Below, in pieces: positions 26,591 through 35,239 of a DNA stretch of 64,000 nt. The notes under the pieces are model-generated. The model had not been told where the DNA came from and did not search any database. It saw only the letters and a program-made list of their open reading frames with translations. The position numbers and the translations under genes were made by a program. Every line of letters starts with the position of its first letter. Position 1 is the stretch's first letter. Source of the stretch: Colimorpha sp045598945 (GTDB lineage Bacteria; Bacteroidota; Bacteroidia; Bacteroidales; P3); the NCBI GenBank assembly GCA_045598945.1, contig JAZRVD010000137.1:3115-67114 (forward strand), read 5' to 3'.

Positions 26591-27405
26591 AGCTTTTCCT
26601 TAAGTTTTTTTATCTCATCCTGCTGGTCGTAGTAAGCTTTGAGGGCGCGTTGCTTTAGGCTTTCGTGGGCGGCTTGCCATTTAGCGGCTTCTGATTGCCA
26701 TTTCTGCGCTTCGGTCTGCCATTTAGCGGCCTCTTGCAGAGCCTCTTGCAGCTGCTGTTGCAAGACAGGCAGCTGCTGCTCGAGTTGCTTGAGGCGCTCG
26801 TCATGCTGCTGGCGATAGCCGGTACGGGCGCGATACATTCTTTCCTTTATCCCGCCTTCAGTGATAAACTCATGCTCCAGTTTCTCCAAAAAAGACATCA
26901 TCATCTTGTCGGTCATGTGGCAGAGGGTGAGGCCGTAGTTGCAGAACTCCTCGTCCGTCCATTGCTGAAAGAAAGGCTCGTAGTCTGCGAGCTTGTTGTG
27001 TGTACGGCAATAGGCGAGCATGGCATCGTAGCGGGCTGTGTTACGGTCGAAATAACGCTGTGGGGCCATGTCGGTAGGATTGCCGAAGAACATCAGATTG
27101 CGTGATTTGATATAGTCTTCAAAGTCTTCGCGGAGCTCTTGCAGCGAAGAGCGCGCCACGTTGAGAAGCTTCAGTTGCATTTCTGTTGATGTAACTCCAT
27201 CGGAGAGGCCTTCCACGATGTTCTGTTTGCATGAACGAGCAGCCTGTATCACCTGGTCGCGTGTGCGGTCTTTATAAAGATGTATAAAGCGGTCACAGAA
27301 AACGAATGCCAGCTGATATATCACATCCGATTTCTGGTAGAAGAACAGCTCCCGCCATTGCGTCTGTACCTTCAGCACCTTCTCTGCTTTCTTGTCATTT
27401 TCCAT
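26587..27405 (-). CDS. Four-helix-bundle suffix-domain protein in the R-M operon
   Basis: A 272-aa protein. Residues about 15-120 match the four-helix-bundle (S23/avd-like) type: QLAFVFCDRFIHLY, ARSCKQNIVEGLSDG and ARSSLQELREDFEDYI. The C-terminal 90 residues are a long coiled coil rich in Q, E and W (LEQQLPVLQQQLQEAL and repeated W-Q-x-E-A segments). It lies between hsdS and hsdR and is followed by 18-bp tandem repeats. Such proteins accompany Bacteroidota R-M and diversity loci, but their job is unknown. It could be a structural partner of the complex; this is inference. Confidence 0.75.
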   Translation of the reverse strand: MENDKKAEKVLKVQTQWRELFFYQKSDVIYQLAFVFCDRFIHLYKDRTRDQVIQAARSCKQNIVEGLSDGVTSTEMQLKLLNVARSSLQELREDFEDYIKSRNLMFFGNPTDMAPQRYFDRNTARYDAMLAYCRTHNKLADYEPFFQQWTDEEFCNYGLTLCHMTDKMMMSFLEKLEHEFITEGGIKERMYRARTGYRQQHDERLKQLEQQLPVLQQQLQEALQEAAKWQTEAQKWQSEAAKWQAAHESLKQRALKAYYDQQDEIKKLKEKL

Positions 27406-27411
27406 CTTGAC

Positions 27412-28572
27412 TTATAGTTTGATTTGACCAGACATGAGTTTGGGGAGGAGGGTGTCGCGGAGGGTGGAGAGACGGAAGGATTCGTTTTGTAATTTTGTCA
27501 GTAAATCCTGATTTGGGCAGATAGATTCAACAAATGAATCAATACTTTTTTTAGGAGGAATAACAACCTGATAATCTCGTAGATCCCCAATAAATATACA
27601 TTGTTGAACAGCTCCATGCCCTAAGTGGATAATCTTTCGTATTTGTGATTTGAGACAATGGAATAACCATAAACCATGCGTCTTGATACTATCTGCTTTG
27701 AGAATAGCGACACTTCGCTGAAATTCAAAATTGTTGGATTCCTCATTCAGATAACAAAGTTCTCCCAATGTTCCGACGGAAGTTAATAAAATATCAGATT
27801 TTGAAAGTTTAGTTCTCTTTCTAAGAATGTCAAATGTGTATTTACTTATGTGTCTTTCATTATCTGATATATTGATTACTCCACTCTTTATATTCTTTGC
27901 ACTCAAGAGTAAATAGGATGAATTATTATCATTCAGTACAGTATTGTGAACACCATCAGTTATTTGTATACATAGTTCTCCCAGTGTTCCCACTCTCCAC
28001 CCTTCAGGAATCATTCCGAGTTCTGACTCTACGAATTTACCATCTTTGAATGGAGCAAAGTCAATGAACCAATGCTTGAAGAGTGCCTGAGCCTGTGCCT
28101 CTAAGTTCTCACAGATACGACGATTTATGGCAATTTTGTCGTCGAGGGAGGAGAGGATGGAGGCTATGCGATTTTGAGTAGCCAATGAAGGCAAAGTTAT
28201 TGTTTGCTTTCCGATTAAGCCTACACCAATTCCTGGTTGTGCAGATTGCCCAGAGAGCCTTCCAAGCTTTAATGAGGCTAAAACACAAGAAAGATAATAT
28301 GCATTGTGCTCATCAGTTGGAACAGCAACTACTGCATGTTCTGTCATATAAGCTTTTCCAGAAAAATAACGTACATTACCACAAGAAGCACCTTGTCTTC
28401 CAATTATGGCACATTCGCCGTCAAAATTATAATTGTCGGTAAATCCTCTTAAACCGTTACCTCCATATACAGGATATTTATCTGTCTCCTTAATATGGGA
28501 GGCGTTTATGGACTTACCACTACTCAATCTTGAACAGACATCACCAATAGTATATTCTTTCCACTCGCTCAT
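27412..28572 (-). CDS. hsdS: Type I restriction-modification specificity subunit
   Basis: A 386-aa HsdS, which sets the DNA target of the HsdM/HsdR complex. It has two target-recognition domains (about 1-130 and 195-330). These are separated by a conserved helical spacer starting around ATQNRIASILSSLDDKIAINRR and ending with HWFIDFAPF. A second conserved helix closes the protein (STLRDTLLPKLMSGQIKL). The start ATG overlaps the previous stop by 4 bp (ATGA), and AAAGGAG lies about 8 nt upstream. No second hsdS, inverted repeats or invertase gene suggest phase switching here. Confidence 0.94.
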   Translation of the reverse strand: MSEWKEYTIGDVCSRLSSGKSINASHIKETDKYPVYGGNGLRGFTDNYNFDGECAIIGRQGASCGNVRYFSGKAYMTEHAVVAVPTDEHNAYYLSCVLASLKLGRLSGQSAQPGIGVGLIGKQTITLPSLATQNRIASILSSLDDKIAINRRICENLEAQAQALFKHWFIDFAPFKDGKFVESELGMIPEGWRVGTLGELCIQITDGVHNTVLNDNNSSYLLLSAKNIKSGVINISDNERHISKYTFDILRKRTKLSKSDILLTSVGTLGELCYLNEESNNFEFQRSVAILKADSIKTHGLWLFHCLKSQIRKIIHLGHGAVQQCIFIGDLRDYQVVIPPKKSIDSFVESICPNQDLLTKLQNESFRLSTLRDTLLPKLMSGQIKL

Positions 28573-29156
28573 ACCCCCGTCTCCTTTCCATTAAGCATTT
28601 CATACTCCTGTACCCACTCGGATAGTTTCTTCTGAAGGACATCCTTTTCGGGCAGACATAGGGCGTACTGCTGAGCATAGATGTTGGCCTCCTTGTGGGC
28701 TTCAATCTCATAGAAACTGCGTGCCTGTGGGTTCACTTCACGCATTAGAATCAGATAATGACTCCACGAGAGTTTGAACTCATGAATTTCGCAAACAGTG
28801 TTGACGATTTCCTTGTTTTCTGATTTCGTAAACAACGTTGACGGTTTCTGATAAACCGAAAAGAACTTACGGCAGTTGGTTAGAGTTTCCACAGACCATC
28901 CGTCACCATATCGCTCGGTTAGCCTTGCTGACAGCCGCTTCAATACGCCTTTGCCATACTCTGCACGAGTATTGCCTCCTTGTTCATATTCCACTATATA
29001 CTGCCCCACACCATAGTAAGTATATACCATGGCGGTATTGATGGCCTTAGCCACCTGCTTGCGACCCTCTTCGATAAGTGAAGACACTCGTAAGAAGAGA
29101 TCTTCTTCATTCAACGATACAATATTATTTTGAGTCGTCTTATTCTTCTGCTTCAT
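28569..29156 (-). CDS. DUF1016 N-terminal-type protein (short paralogue)
   Basis: A 195-aa protein from ATG 29156, with AGGAGG 7 nt upstream; an in-frame GTG two codons earlier overlaps the previous gene. It matches the N-terminal half of the adjacent 360-aa protein: EEGRKQ...AINTAMVYTYYGVGQYIVE, RAEYGKGVLKRLSARL, LTNCRKFFSVY. It lacks the nuclease domain. This is the DUF1016 N-terminal (YhcG-like) module found in type I R-M islands. It probably arose by duplication of its neighbour and may act as an adapter; this is inference. Confidence 0.8.
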   Translation of the reverse strand: MKQKNKTTQNNIVSLNEEDLFLRVSSLIEEGRKQVAKAINTAMVYTYYGVGQYIVEYEQGGNTRAEYGKGVLKRLSARLTERYGDGWSVETLTNCRKFFSVYQKPSTLFTKSENKEIVNTVCEIHEFKLSWSHYLILMREVNPQARSFYEIEAHKEANIYAQQYALCLPEKDVLQKKLSEWVQEYEMLNGKETGV

Positions 29157-29158
29157 AC

Positions 29159-30241
29159 TCACCCCTCCTTTTCGTTAAATCCAATCTCGGCGAGTTTCTC
29201 AGCACTTTCATTCTGTTGGAGACGGAAGATTTCCTTCTCGCGTTCTATCTCCTTGCGAAGTTCTTCCTTCGTAGGCATATAGAGCATATATTTTGACTGG
29301 AACAGATGGTCGTTGTCGCTGAGCTCTGAGTAGCGGGCGATGTCTGCATCGGTATCAGCACAGAGTATGATGCCGAAGGTTGGATTGTGCCCCTCAGGAC
29401 GATATTTCTCGTCGAACATCTTGCGATACATGTTCATCTGACCAACATCCTCAAACGAGATTTTGTCAATCTTCAAGTCGATGAGCACAAAGCAACGAAG
29501 AATGTAGTTGTAGAACACAAGGTCTACGTAGTAGTCGTTCTTCTCCGTAGAGATGTGCATCTGACGGTCGACAAGCGCATATCCTTTCCCCATTTCCATA
29601 AGGAACTTTTCGATGTGCTTGATGATGGCGTCTTCAAGGTCTCGTTCAGAGAAGTCCCGTTTGGAACTGAGCCCAAGGAACTCTGCTACAACTGGACTTT
29701 TTATGAAATCTAACTTGTTGTCTTCCGTATTGGCAACAGCTTTGACATCAACCACTTCTGCACTCTTGTCTGCCTGATTGGCAAGCAGACGATGGTAATA
29801 CTGAGTGTTTATGTTTCGTTCCAACTCGCGTGTACTCCACAGTTGTGTTGCAGCTTCATTCATATACCATAGTCGCACCTTGTCGTCAGGCACTCGCAGC
29901 AGATGTCGAAAATGAGTCCACGTAAGATTTGGTACGCGCGAGTACCAAATCTGTATGTCGCTGAAATACAGATAGAACTGGCGATAGTGACGAAGGTTTC
30001 TTTCAGAGAAACTATCGCCATATTCCTTTAGTTCTGCAGCAATATACTTCAGCAACTTCGTGCCATATTCAGCTCTTGATTCGCCTTGCTGTTCTTCCTC
30101 CACAATTCTACAGCCTACATTCCAGTAGGTAGCAATCATTGAGGCATTGACAGCAGCATACGCCTGCTGCCTTCCTTTTTCGATAATATTGCGGATGTCG
30201 CCAACAAGAGCATTATTTTGACTCATTACGTTCTTTTCCAT
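29159..30241 (-). CDS. DUF1016/YhcG-like PD-(D/E)xK nuclease-domain protein
   Basis: A 360-aa protein from ATG 30241 with an ideal Shine-Dalgarno (AGGAGG, 7-nt spacing), 2 nt after the hsdM stop. The N-terminal DUF1016 module (RAEYGTKLLKYIAAEL, RNLRHYRQFY) is followed by the C-terminal PDDEXK_9-like nuclease domain, with DYYVDLVFYN, CFVLIDLKIDK and ERDLEDAIIKHIEKFLMEMG. Such proteins often accompany type I R-M genes. The catalytic residues D...(D)xK appear present. Whether it cuts DNA on its own is unknown. Confidence 0.85.
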   Translation of the reverse strand: MEKNVMSQNNALVGDIRNIIEKGRQQAYAAVNASMIATYWNVGCRIVEEEQQGESRAEYGTKLLKYIAAELKEYGDSFSERNLRHYRQFYLYFSDIQIWYSRVPNLTWTHFRHLLRVPDDKVRLWYMNEAATQLWSTRELERNINTQYYHRLLANQADKSAEVVDVKAVANTEDNKLDFIKSPVVAEFLGLSSKRDFSERDLEDAIIKHIEKFLMEMGKGYALVDRQMHISTEKNDYYVDLVFYNYILRCFVLIDLKIDKISFEDVGQMNMYRKMFDEKYRPEGHNPTFGIILCADTDADIARYSELSDNDHLFQSKYMLYMPTKEELRKEIEREKEIFRLQQNESAEKLAEIGFNEKEG

Positions 30242-30243
30242 AC

Positions 30244-31827
30244 TCACCCCTCCTTCACATTAAATCCAAGACCTGCCAGCTTCTCACGAATGCCAGCCTC
30301 CAGTCGGTGACTCTCGACAAAGAGTTCACCCAGTTCAGAGGTGAGTCGTGCCATCTTTTCCTCGAATGGCTCTGCATCCTCTTCTTCATCGGCAATACCT
30401 ACATAACGACCAGGGGTGAGGATCCAATTTTGCTGCCCTATATCTTCGAGGGTAGCCACACGGCAGAAGCCTTTGACATCTTCAAGGGTGCCAGCCTCGT
30501 AAGCACGGAAGGCGGCAGCGATACGCTGCACGTCGCATTGCTCGGCAGGGAGCGCGGCCCAAGGCTTGTCTTGCTTCTTAACAGTGTCGTAGCGGACAAG
30601 GTCGTCGGAGAGCTCGCGGTGGGTGCGGTCCACCATCATGCCCATCTCGCGTGCATCGATGAATAGCACCTTGCCGGGATTCTTCTTCTTGCGGTTGAAA
30701 AACCACACGCATACAGGTATCGACACGTTGTAGAAGAGCTGGTTGGGCATGGCGACAACGCCCTCTACGAGGTCTGCCTCGATAAGACGCCGGCGTATGT
30801 CGCCCTCGCCGCCAGAGGTGGTGGTCAACGAGCCGTTGGCAAGCACCAGCCCTATGCGCCCTGTTGGCGAGAGATGATGCACCATGTGCTGAATCCATGC
30901 GTAGTTGGCGTTGCCCTCTGGCGGCACACCATACTTCCAGCGCACATCATCGGCGAGGCGGTTTGCACCCCAATCGCTCATGTTGAACGGCGGATTAGCC
31001 ATGATGAAGTCGAACTTCTTGGTGGCATGCTTGTCGTCGCCGAACGAGTCGCCCCAGCTGTCGCCAAGGTCTGCCTCCAAGCCACGGATAGCAAGGTTCA
31101 TGTGCGCCATCTTCCATGTATTGGCGTTGAACTCCTGACCGTAGATAGTTACGTTGCGGAGGTTGCCCTGATGCTGCTGAATAAACCTGGCACTCTGCAC
31201 GAACATACCGCCAGAGCCGCAGGCGGGGTCATACACGCGGCCCTCGAAAGGCTGAAGCACCTCGACGATGGTGCGCACGATACACGAAGGCGTGTAGAAC
31301 TCACCCCCAGACTGTTGTGTCTCGGCGGCAAAATTCTGCAAGCAGTATTCATATACACGTCCGAAGAGGTCAATACCTTCGCCCTGTGCGTGCATATCCA
31401 TGTTATCAAAGATTTCAACCACTTCACCCAAACGAATCTTGTCAATCTCAGGGCGAGAGTAGTTGTTTGGCATAACCTTCTTCAATCGAGGATTCTCTTT
31501 GCCAATCTCTTCGAGAGCATGGTCGATGACCTGACCAATCTGAGGGTCATGTGCCTTGCTTGCTATATTCTGCCAACGTGCATCCTGAGGCACCCAGAAC
31601 ACATGTTCTGCTATATATTCGTCGCGGTCTTCCTCGAAGCCATCGCCTTCGGCGACAAGTTCGTTATATCGTTTCTCGAAACAATCGCTGATATATTTGA
31701 GAAATACAAGGCCAAGCACCACATTCTGATATTCCGAGGCGGTGAGATTGCCACGGAGCTTGTTTGCACTGTCCCATATACGGTCTTCGATAGACTTTTC
31801 TTTTACAACTTTTGTTTTCTTTGTCAT
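30244..31827 (-). CDS. hsdM: Type I restriction-modification methyltransferase subunit
   Basis: A 527-aa HsdM, an adenine-N6 methyltransferase. The N-terminal helical domain (EDRIWDSANKLRGNLTASEYQNVVLGL) is followed by the catalytic domain with SAM motif YDPACGSGGMFVQSARF (about 198-215) and catalytic NPPFNMSDWG (about 277-286). The C-terminal part is short and helical and ends GFNVKEG. It is the first gene of the island. Its start codon has a textbook Shine-Dalgarno (AGGAGGA, 7 nt spacing), rare in this genome. No TAnnTTTG box is seen in front, which also points to foreign origin. Confidence 0.96.
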   Translation of the reverse strand: MTKKTKVVKEKSIEDRIWDSANKLRGNLTASEYQNVVLGLVFLKYISDCFEKRYNELVAEGDGFEEDRDEYIAEHVFWVPQDARWQNIASKAHDPQIGQVIDHALEEIGKENPRLKKVMPNNYSRPEIDKIRLGEVVEIFDNMDMHAQGEGIDLFGRVYEYCLQNFAAETQQSGGEFYTPSCIVRTIVEVLQPFEGRVYDPACGSGGMFVQSARFIQQHQGNLRNVTIYGQEFNANTWKMAHMNLAIRGLEADLGDSWGDSFGDDKHATKKFDFIMANPPFNMSDWGANRLADDVRWKYGVPPEGNANYAWIQHMVHHLSPTGRIGLVLANGSLTTTSGGEGDIRRRLIEADLVEGVVAMPNQLFYNVSIPVCVWFFNRKKKNPGKVLFIDAREMGMMVDRTHRELSDDLVRYDTVKKQDKPWAALPAEQCDVQRIAAAFRAYEAGTLEDVKGFCRVATLEDIGQQNWILTPGRYVGIADEEEDAEPFEEKMARLTSELGELFVESHRLEAGIREKLAGLGFNVKEG

Positions 31828-31834
31828 AAATTTA

Positions 31835-31840
31835 TCCTCC
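31835..31840 (-). promoter_or_regulatory. Strong Shine-Dalgarno before hsdM
   Basis: Minus-strand AGGAGGA (T at 31834), 7 nt from ATG 31827. Similar AAGGAGG sites precede the two DUF1016 genes and hsdS. Most other genes here lack such sites. Confidence 0.75.
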
Positions 31841-31930
31841 TAAAGGTGATACCTTAGGCTTTATTTTATTTTTTACAGTAATAATATTTATTGGTGAGCT
31901 ATTAGCCAGCGTATCGAAGGTTGTAGACCT

Positions 31931-32227
31931 TTACATATACTGCGCTATGAGGCTCTTGAGCTCTTCGAGAGGTCTGGCGCCGCTATCACGCCAGAGGAGC
32001 TCGCCATTTTGGAAAAGCATCAAGGTGGGGACGGACTGCACGCCGTACTGCATTGTTAGCGCCTCGTTCTTGTCGATGTCTATCTTGATGATTCTGACGC
32101 TATCGCCAAGGTCAGCCTTGAGCTGCTCCAACACGGGGTGCATCATCTTGCAAGGTCCGCACCATGTGGCGAAGAAATCTACGAGTGTCAGTGTGTCGCC
32201 ATTGACTATTTCACTAAAGTTTTCCAT
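31931..32227 (-). CDS. trxA: Thioredoxin
   Basis: A 98-aa thioredoxin from ATG 32227 (MENFSEIVNGDTLTLVDFF), with the active site ATWCGPCKMM (Cys at about 22 and 25) and the conserved cis-proline loop VQSVPTLMLF. The upstream in-frame extension to 32281 lies across the -7 box, so it is not translated. It works as a cytoplasmic disulfide reductase. It lies between the R-M island and the clpX-associated element. A 57-bp copy of the clpX 3' end sits directly upstream of its promoter. Confidence 0.93.
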   Translation of the reverse strand: MENFSEIVNGDTLTLVDFFATWCGPCKMMHPVLEQLKADLGDSVRIIKIDIDKNEALTMQYGVQSVPTLMLFQNGELLWRDSGARPLEELKSLIAQYM

Positions 32228-32251
32228 AATGCTATGTTTTTTTTGATAATA

Positions 32252-32259
32252 CAAAGATA
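32252..32259 (-). promoter_or_regulatory. -7 box of thioredoxin
   Basis: Minus-strand TATCTTTG, 25 nt before ATG 32227. Confidence 0.65.
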
Positions 32260-32281
32260 CAACTTTATTTTGATACCGCAA

Positions 32282-32338
32282 GCAACACCCATCATCTCAA
32301 CTCACCTTTTGGTAAGCCGTGCTTACCATCTTCTCGGT
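32282..32338 (-). repeat. Distal 57-bp direct repeat (clpX 3'-end copy, att-like)
   Basis: Reads on the minus strand as codons TEKMVSTAYQKVS-stop, followed by a shared 13-bp tail. 52 of 57 bases match the copy at 35898-35954. It has no ClpX coding sequence upstream, so it is a relic or attachment-site half. Confidence 0.8.
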
Positions 32339-32787
32339 GAACAATCCTGTAACATCACACATTCAACATCATTACCTACACAACCTTCATACACAAAGCA
32401 TCAGCAATTTACCAGACCATTTTTCATCCTTAAATTAAAGCAAGCACCATTTATGCAATGACATCAAATCAATATCCGTTAGAATTTTCCACACATAAAT
32501 GTCAAAAGAATTAATAAATTTATGTTCAACTATTTTTAACTATTCTTCCCATCATTATTATTTTTTGTGTTTTGCAGAACACACTGTCTCCGACTACTCT
32601 AACTAATAAAATCGCCCGTTTATACATACTGTTTTCCATTCTCGACATAAAGAAAACTTCATTTCACCTCCATCCTTGACATATTAAAATCAGTCTATTT
32701 TTTTACATATTTACAGAATTTTTTTTTCGCATTTGTGCGAATGGAAAATTTTATATATTTTTGCAAAAAATTTAACAATTTAACAAT
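32339..32787. other. Gene-free AT-rich stretch
   Basis: No ORF of convincing length or composition. Its only recognisable signal is the promoter of the HTH/ImmA gene at its right end (32732-32763). Confidence 0.6.
32732..32763 (+). promoter_or_regulatory. Promoter of the HTH/ImmA-IrrE gene
   Basis: TTTG (32732-32735), a 20-bp spacer, and TATTTTTG (32756-32763), 24 nt before ATG 32788. Part of a small palindrome (CGCAtttGTGCG) overlaps the -33 box. Confidence 0.65.
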
Positions 32788-33894
32788 ATGCAATTAGCGA
32801 ACATTCCACAAAATCACATTCCTGAAGAAAGAACCGTCGGAGAAATTATTGATACGAGGTTAATGGAATTAAGCATGAAACAAGCAGAATTAGCAGAAAT
32901 AACTGGTATAACAAAATCAATTATCTGCGATGTAATAAAAGGCAACCGTTCAATAACCGCGGAAATGGCTGTTCTCATCGAATGTGCAATACAGATACCA
33001 GCCTTCTACTTAATGCAAGTTCAGGCGAAGCATGATATTGATATTGCAACTAATAGCCAACGTATCCAAAATATGATGTCATCAATATACGACTGGAACT
33101 CAATAAAGGAACTTTTGCCATTAGCAACACTCAAAAAATTAGGAAAAATCGAAGGAAATGTTCAGAAAAATGTTCAAAACGTATTCCAAATGTTCCATAT
33201 AAATTCCTCAGAAGAACTTTATTCGAAAAAATCCACTGAACAAGAAACATATCTAAGACGTTCAGACAAAGTTAATTTTGACAATGACACCTTATTTACA
33301 TGGAAACATTATTGTTTCGATGAAGCAAGCAAAGTAAAAATAGACAAAACATTCGAAAAAGAAAAAATAAAAACGCTCGTTCAAAACATCTCTCAAATAT
33401 TTTACGAGAACATAAACACATACACTCGCATAAAGGATGCTTTCCTCAATGTTGGCATTCGCCTATTGTATATAGAAAAGGTAGGACAACTTCCTGTTGA
33501 CGGGATGTCATTTTGGAGAGATGAAAATCCAACAGTTATTCTCACTCGCAGAATGAAAAATATAGACAGCTTCGCATTCTCCACCATGCATGAATTAGGG
33601 CATATAAAATATCATCTCAAACAAAGTGGAGAAACATTTATTAATTTTGACATTGCAGAACGGAATAAATTTGAAATAGAAGCCGATACATTTGCACAAA
33701 ATGCATTTATTAACAGAGAAGAATGGAATAGGTTCCTTGAGACTCTGAAGGGAGTTAATCCATTTGCCGTTCATCCAAAAATTCGAATACTTGCAGAAAG
33801 TAAAAAAATAAATCCACAAATACTCTTTGGCAGATATATGCATGACACCAATCAATATCGTCTAAAACGAGTATTCGATACAGAAATTAGATAA
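32788..33894 (+). CDS. XRE-family HTH regulator with ImmA/IrrE-type metallopeptidase domain
   Basis: A 368-aa protein. The N-terminal HTH (about 25-80: MKQAELAEITGITKSIICDVIKGNRSIT) is HigA-like. The C-terminal zinc-peptidase domain carries MHELGHIKYH (HExxH, 268-272) and downstream EIEADTFAQNAF, with the third ligand region. In ICEs and phages, ImmA-type peptidases cleave repressors; in others they sense stress. Here both functions sit in one chain, as in many mobile-element regulators. It has its own promoter and low GC. It is probably the control gene of the putative element. Confidence 0.88.
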   Translation: MQLANIPQNHIPEERTVGEIIDTRLMELSMKQAELAEITGITKSIICDVIKGNRSITAEMAVLIECAIQIPAFYLMQVQAKHDIDIATNSQRIQNMMSSIYDWNSIKELLPLATLKKLGKIEGNVQKNVQNVFQMFHINSSEELYSKKSTEQETYLRRSDKVNFDNDTLFTWKHYCFDEASKVKIDKTFEKEKIKTLVQNISQIFYENINTYTRIKDAFLNVGIRLLYIEKVGQLPVDGMSFWRDENPTVILTRRMKNIDSFAFSTMHELGHIKYHLKQSGETFINFDIAERNKFEIEADTFAQNAFINREEWNRFLETLKGVNPFAVHPKIRILAESKKINPQILFGRYMHDTNQYRLKRVFDTEIR

Positions 33895-33948
33895 CCAAAT
33901 ATTAACATTATGAATGCATAATAGCTTATAGACAAAAAAAATCATGAC

Positions 33949-34092
33949 ATGAGAAGCAACACGAAAATTAGAGTATTTACTTCATTGATGGGAAGATCTT
34001 CTCACAATAATCTGGTAAGAAACCCGAATAAACCTGTGAAGATACATGTTTTTGCTAAATACAAGTATTTTATTTCGAAATTCCCTTTTTAA
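33949..34092 (+). CDS. Possible 47-aa basic protein
   Basis: ORF from ATG 33949 to TAA 34090-34092 (starts MRSNTKIRVFTSLMGR). It is rich in K and R and has no recognised domain. No promoter or ribosome site supports it, and it may be spurious. It fills most of the 234-bp gap between the regulator and the DUF4417-like gene. Confidence 0.25.
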   Translation: MRSNTKIRVFTSLMGRSSHNNLVRNPNKPVKIHVFAKYKYFISKFPF

Positions 34093-34128
34093 CAATTATT
34101 TTTCGCCTAAATTAAAAGAAACAAGCCG

Positions 34129-34854
34129 ATGATACAATTAAATCTATTTTCACACTTTGAAGATACTTCTAATGACAAAAAAATACAAAGCCTAAATGAT
34201 ATTGAAAATAATTCTATTTTCGGTCTAAGATATTGTTTTGATGCAATACGTTCCGGTAAATATGGCATACCTAAAATCAAAGCATACCATGATACCATAC
34301 CGGAAAATTTTGTAACATATAGCGATCACTCAACATCAAAAGATTTTTCATGTGGAATTGTCAGTTATGATGAAGATAAAGTGATAGAACGTATCTGGAA
34401 AAAACCAGATAAATATATCCCATTTTTTTCAAAATTTCAATGTGTCGGTGAACCCGATTTATCATTAAAAGTAAAATATCCACTTGCCATACAAATAAGC
34501 AATACCTTTAAGAATCACGCACTTGCTTTTCACATGCAAGAGCATGGGATAAAAATATTACCTTCAATGTCTTGGAGTTCTACAGAATCATATGAATTCT
34601 GTTTTGACGGACATGAAAAAGGTGGTGCTGTAATCGTATCGACCATAGGAACATTAAGAGACGAACGTTCAAGTATGTATTTTAAACTTGGTTTTCAAGA
34701 AATGTTGAAGCACATATCACCTGATGCAGTTGTTCTTTACGGCGACACAAATGACAGACTAAATGAATGGATGCCAAGGCAATTGCATATTATTAATGTA
34801 AAACATAATCGTTTTAAGAGAGCCAGAAATCATGGGAGCAAGAGGAGCATTTGA
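34129..34854 (+). CDS. DUF4417-like protein
   Basis: A 241-aa protein of the phage/mobile-element type, resembling DUF4417 by its layout: IFGLRYCFDAIRSGKYGIPKI near the start, a central part with YPLAIQISNTFKNHALAFHMQEHGIKILPSMSW, and GAVIVSTIGTLRDERSSMYFKLGFQEML. The function is not established. Its end overlaps the next gene's start by 23 bp, so the genes are coupled. In phages and ICEs of Firmicutes such genes also precede an 'MGARG...' protein, as here; that comparison is from memory. Confidence 0.6.
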   Translation: MIQLNLFSHFEDTSNDKKIQSLNDIENNSIFGLRYCFDAIRSGKYGIPKIKAYHDTIPENFVTYSDHSTSKDFSCGIVSYDEDKVIERIWKKPDKYIPFFSKFQCVGEPDLSLKVKYPLAIQISNTFKNHALAFHMQEHGIKILPSMSWSSTESYEFCFDGHEKGGAVIVSTIGTLRDERSSMYFKLGFQEMLKHISPDAVVLYGDTNDRLNEWMPRQLHIINVKHNRFKRARNHGSKRSI

Positions 34855-35239
34855 CCCCAATTATGGGAAAACAGGAGGAATTCCTATTGAAAAAAGAAAT
34901 TATTCTTGCATAGGAACCTTAAATGGAATTAAAATCATTCAATGTGATATCGCAAAAAACAACCCGACAACTACATATTCTAATATTGCGAATACTACAT
35001 ACTATTCGTATTCTAAAGAGAATAAAAGAATTGAACATATATACTATTTTAAAAATCACAAACTTGTAAAAAGTGTTGATTTTAAAAAGAATGAAAATCC
35101 TCATACCCATTATTGGAATAGTAGTCAAGTTGGACGAAAAAAACATGATGATCATAACACTCATCCCCTAAGCGATAAAGACAAAAGACTTATACATGAG
35201 GCACAAAAATATAATCAAAGCATAGAAAGAAATGAATAA
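34832..35239 (+). CDS. Unknown mobile-element protein beginning MGARGA
   Basis: A 135-aa protein starting MGARGAFDPNYGKTGG. A middle strand-rich part (IEHIYYFKNHKLVKSVDF) is followed by a histidine-rich C-terminal segment (PHTHYWN, GRKKHDDHNTHPLSDKDK). The glycine-rich start and the H-x-H end recall uncharacterised phage and ICE proteins of Firmicutes that follow DUF4417 genes. A metal-binding or nuclease-like role is possible but unsupported. It overlaps both neighbours. Confidence 0.55.
   Translation: MGARGAFDPNYGKTGGIPIEKRNYSCIGTLNGIKIIQCDIAKNNPTTTYSNIANTTYYSYSKENKRIEHIYYFKNHKLVKSVDFKKNENPHTHYWNSSQVGRKKHDDHNTHPLSDKDKRLIHEAQKYNQSIERNE

Noticed and set aside
27412..28572. Phase-variable hsdS
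   Set aside because: Only one hsdS copy, no inverted repeats flanking target domains and no invertase gene in the island.
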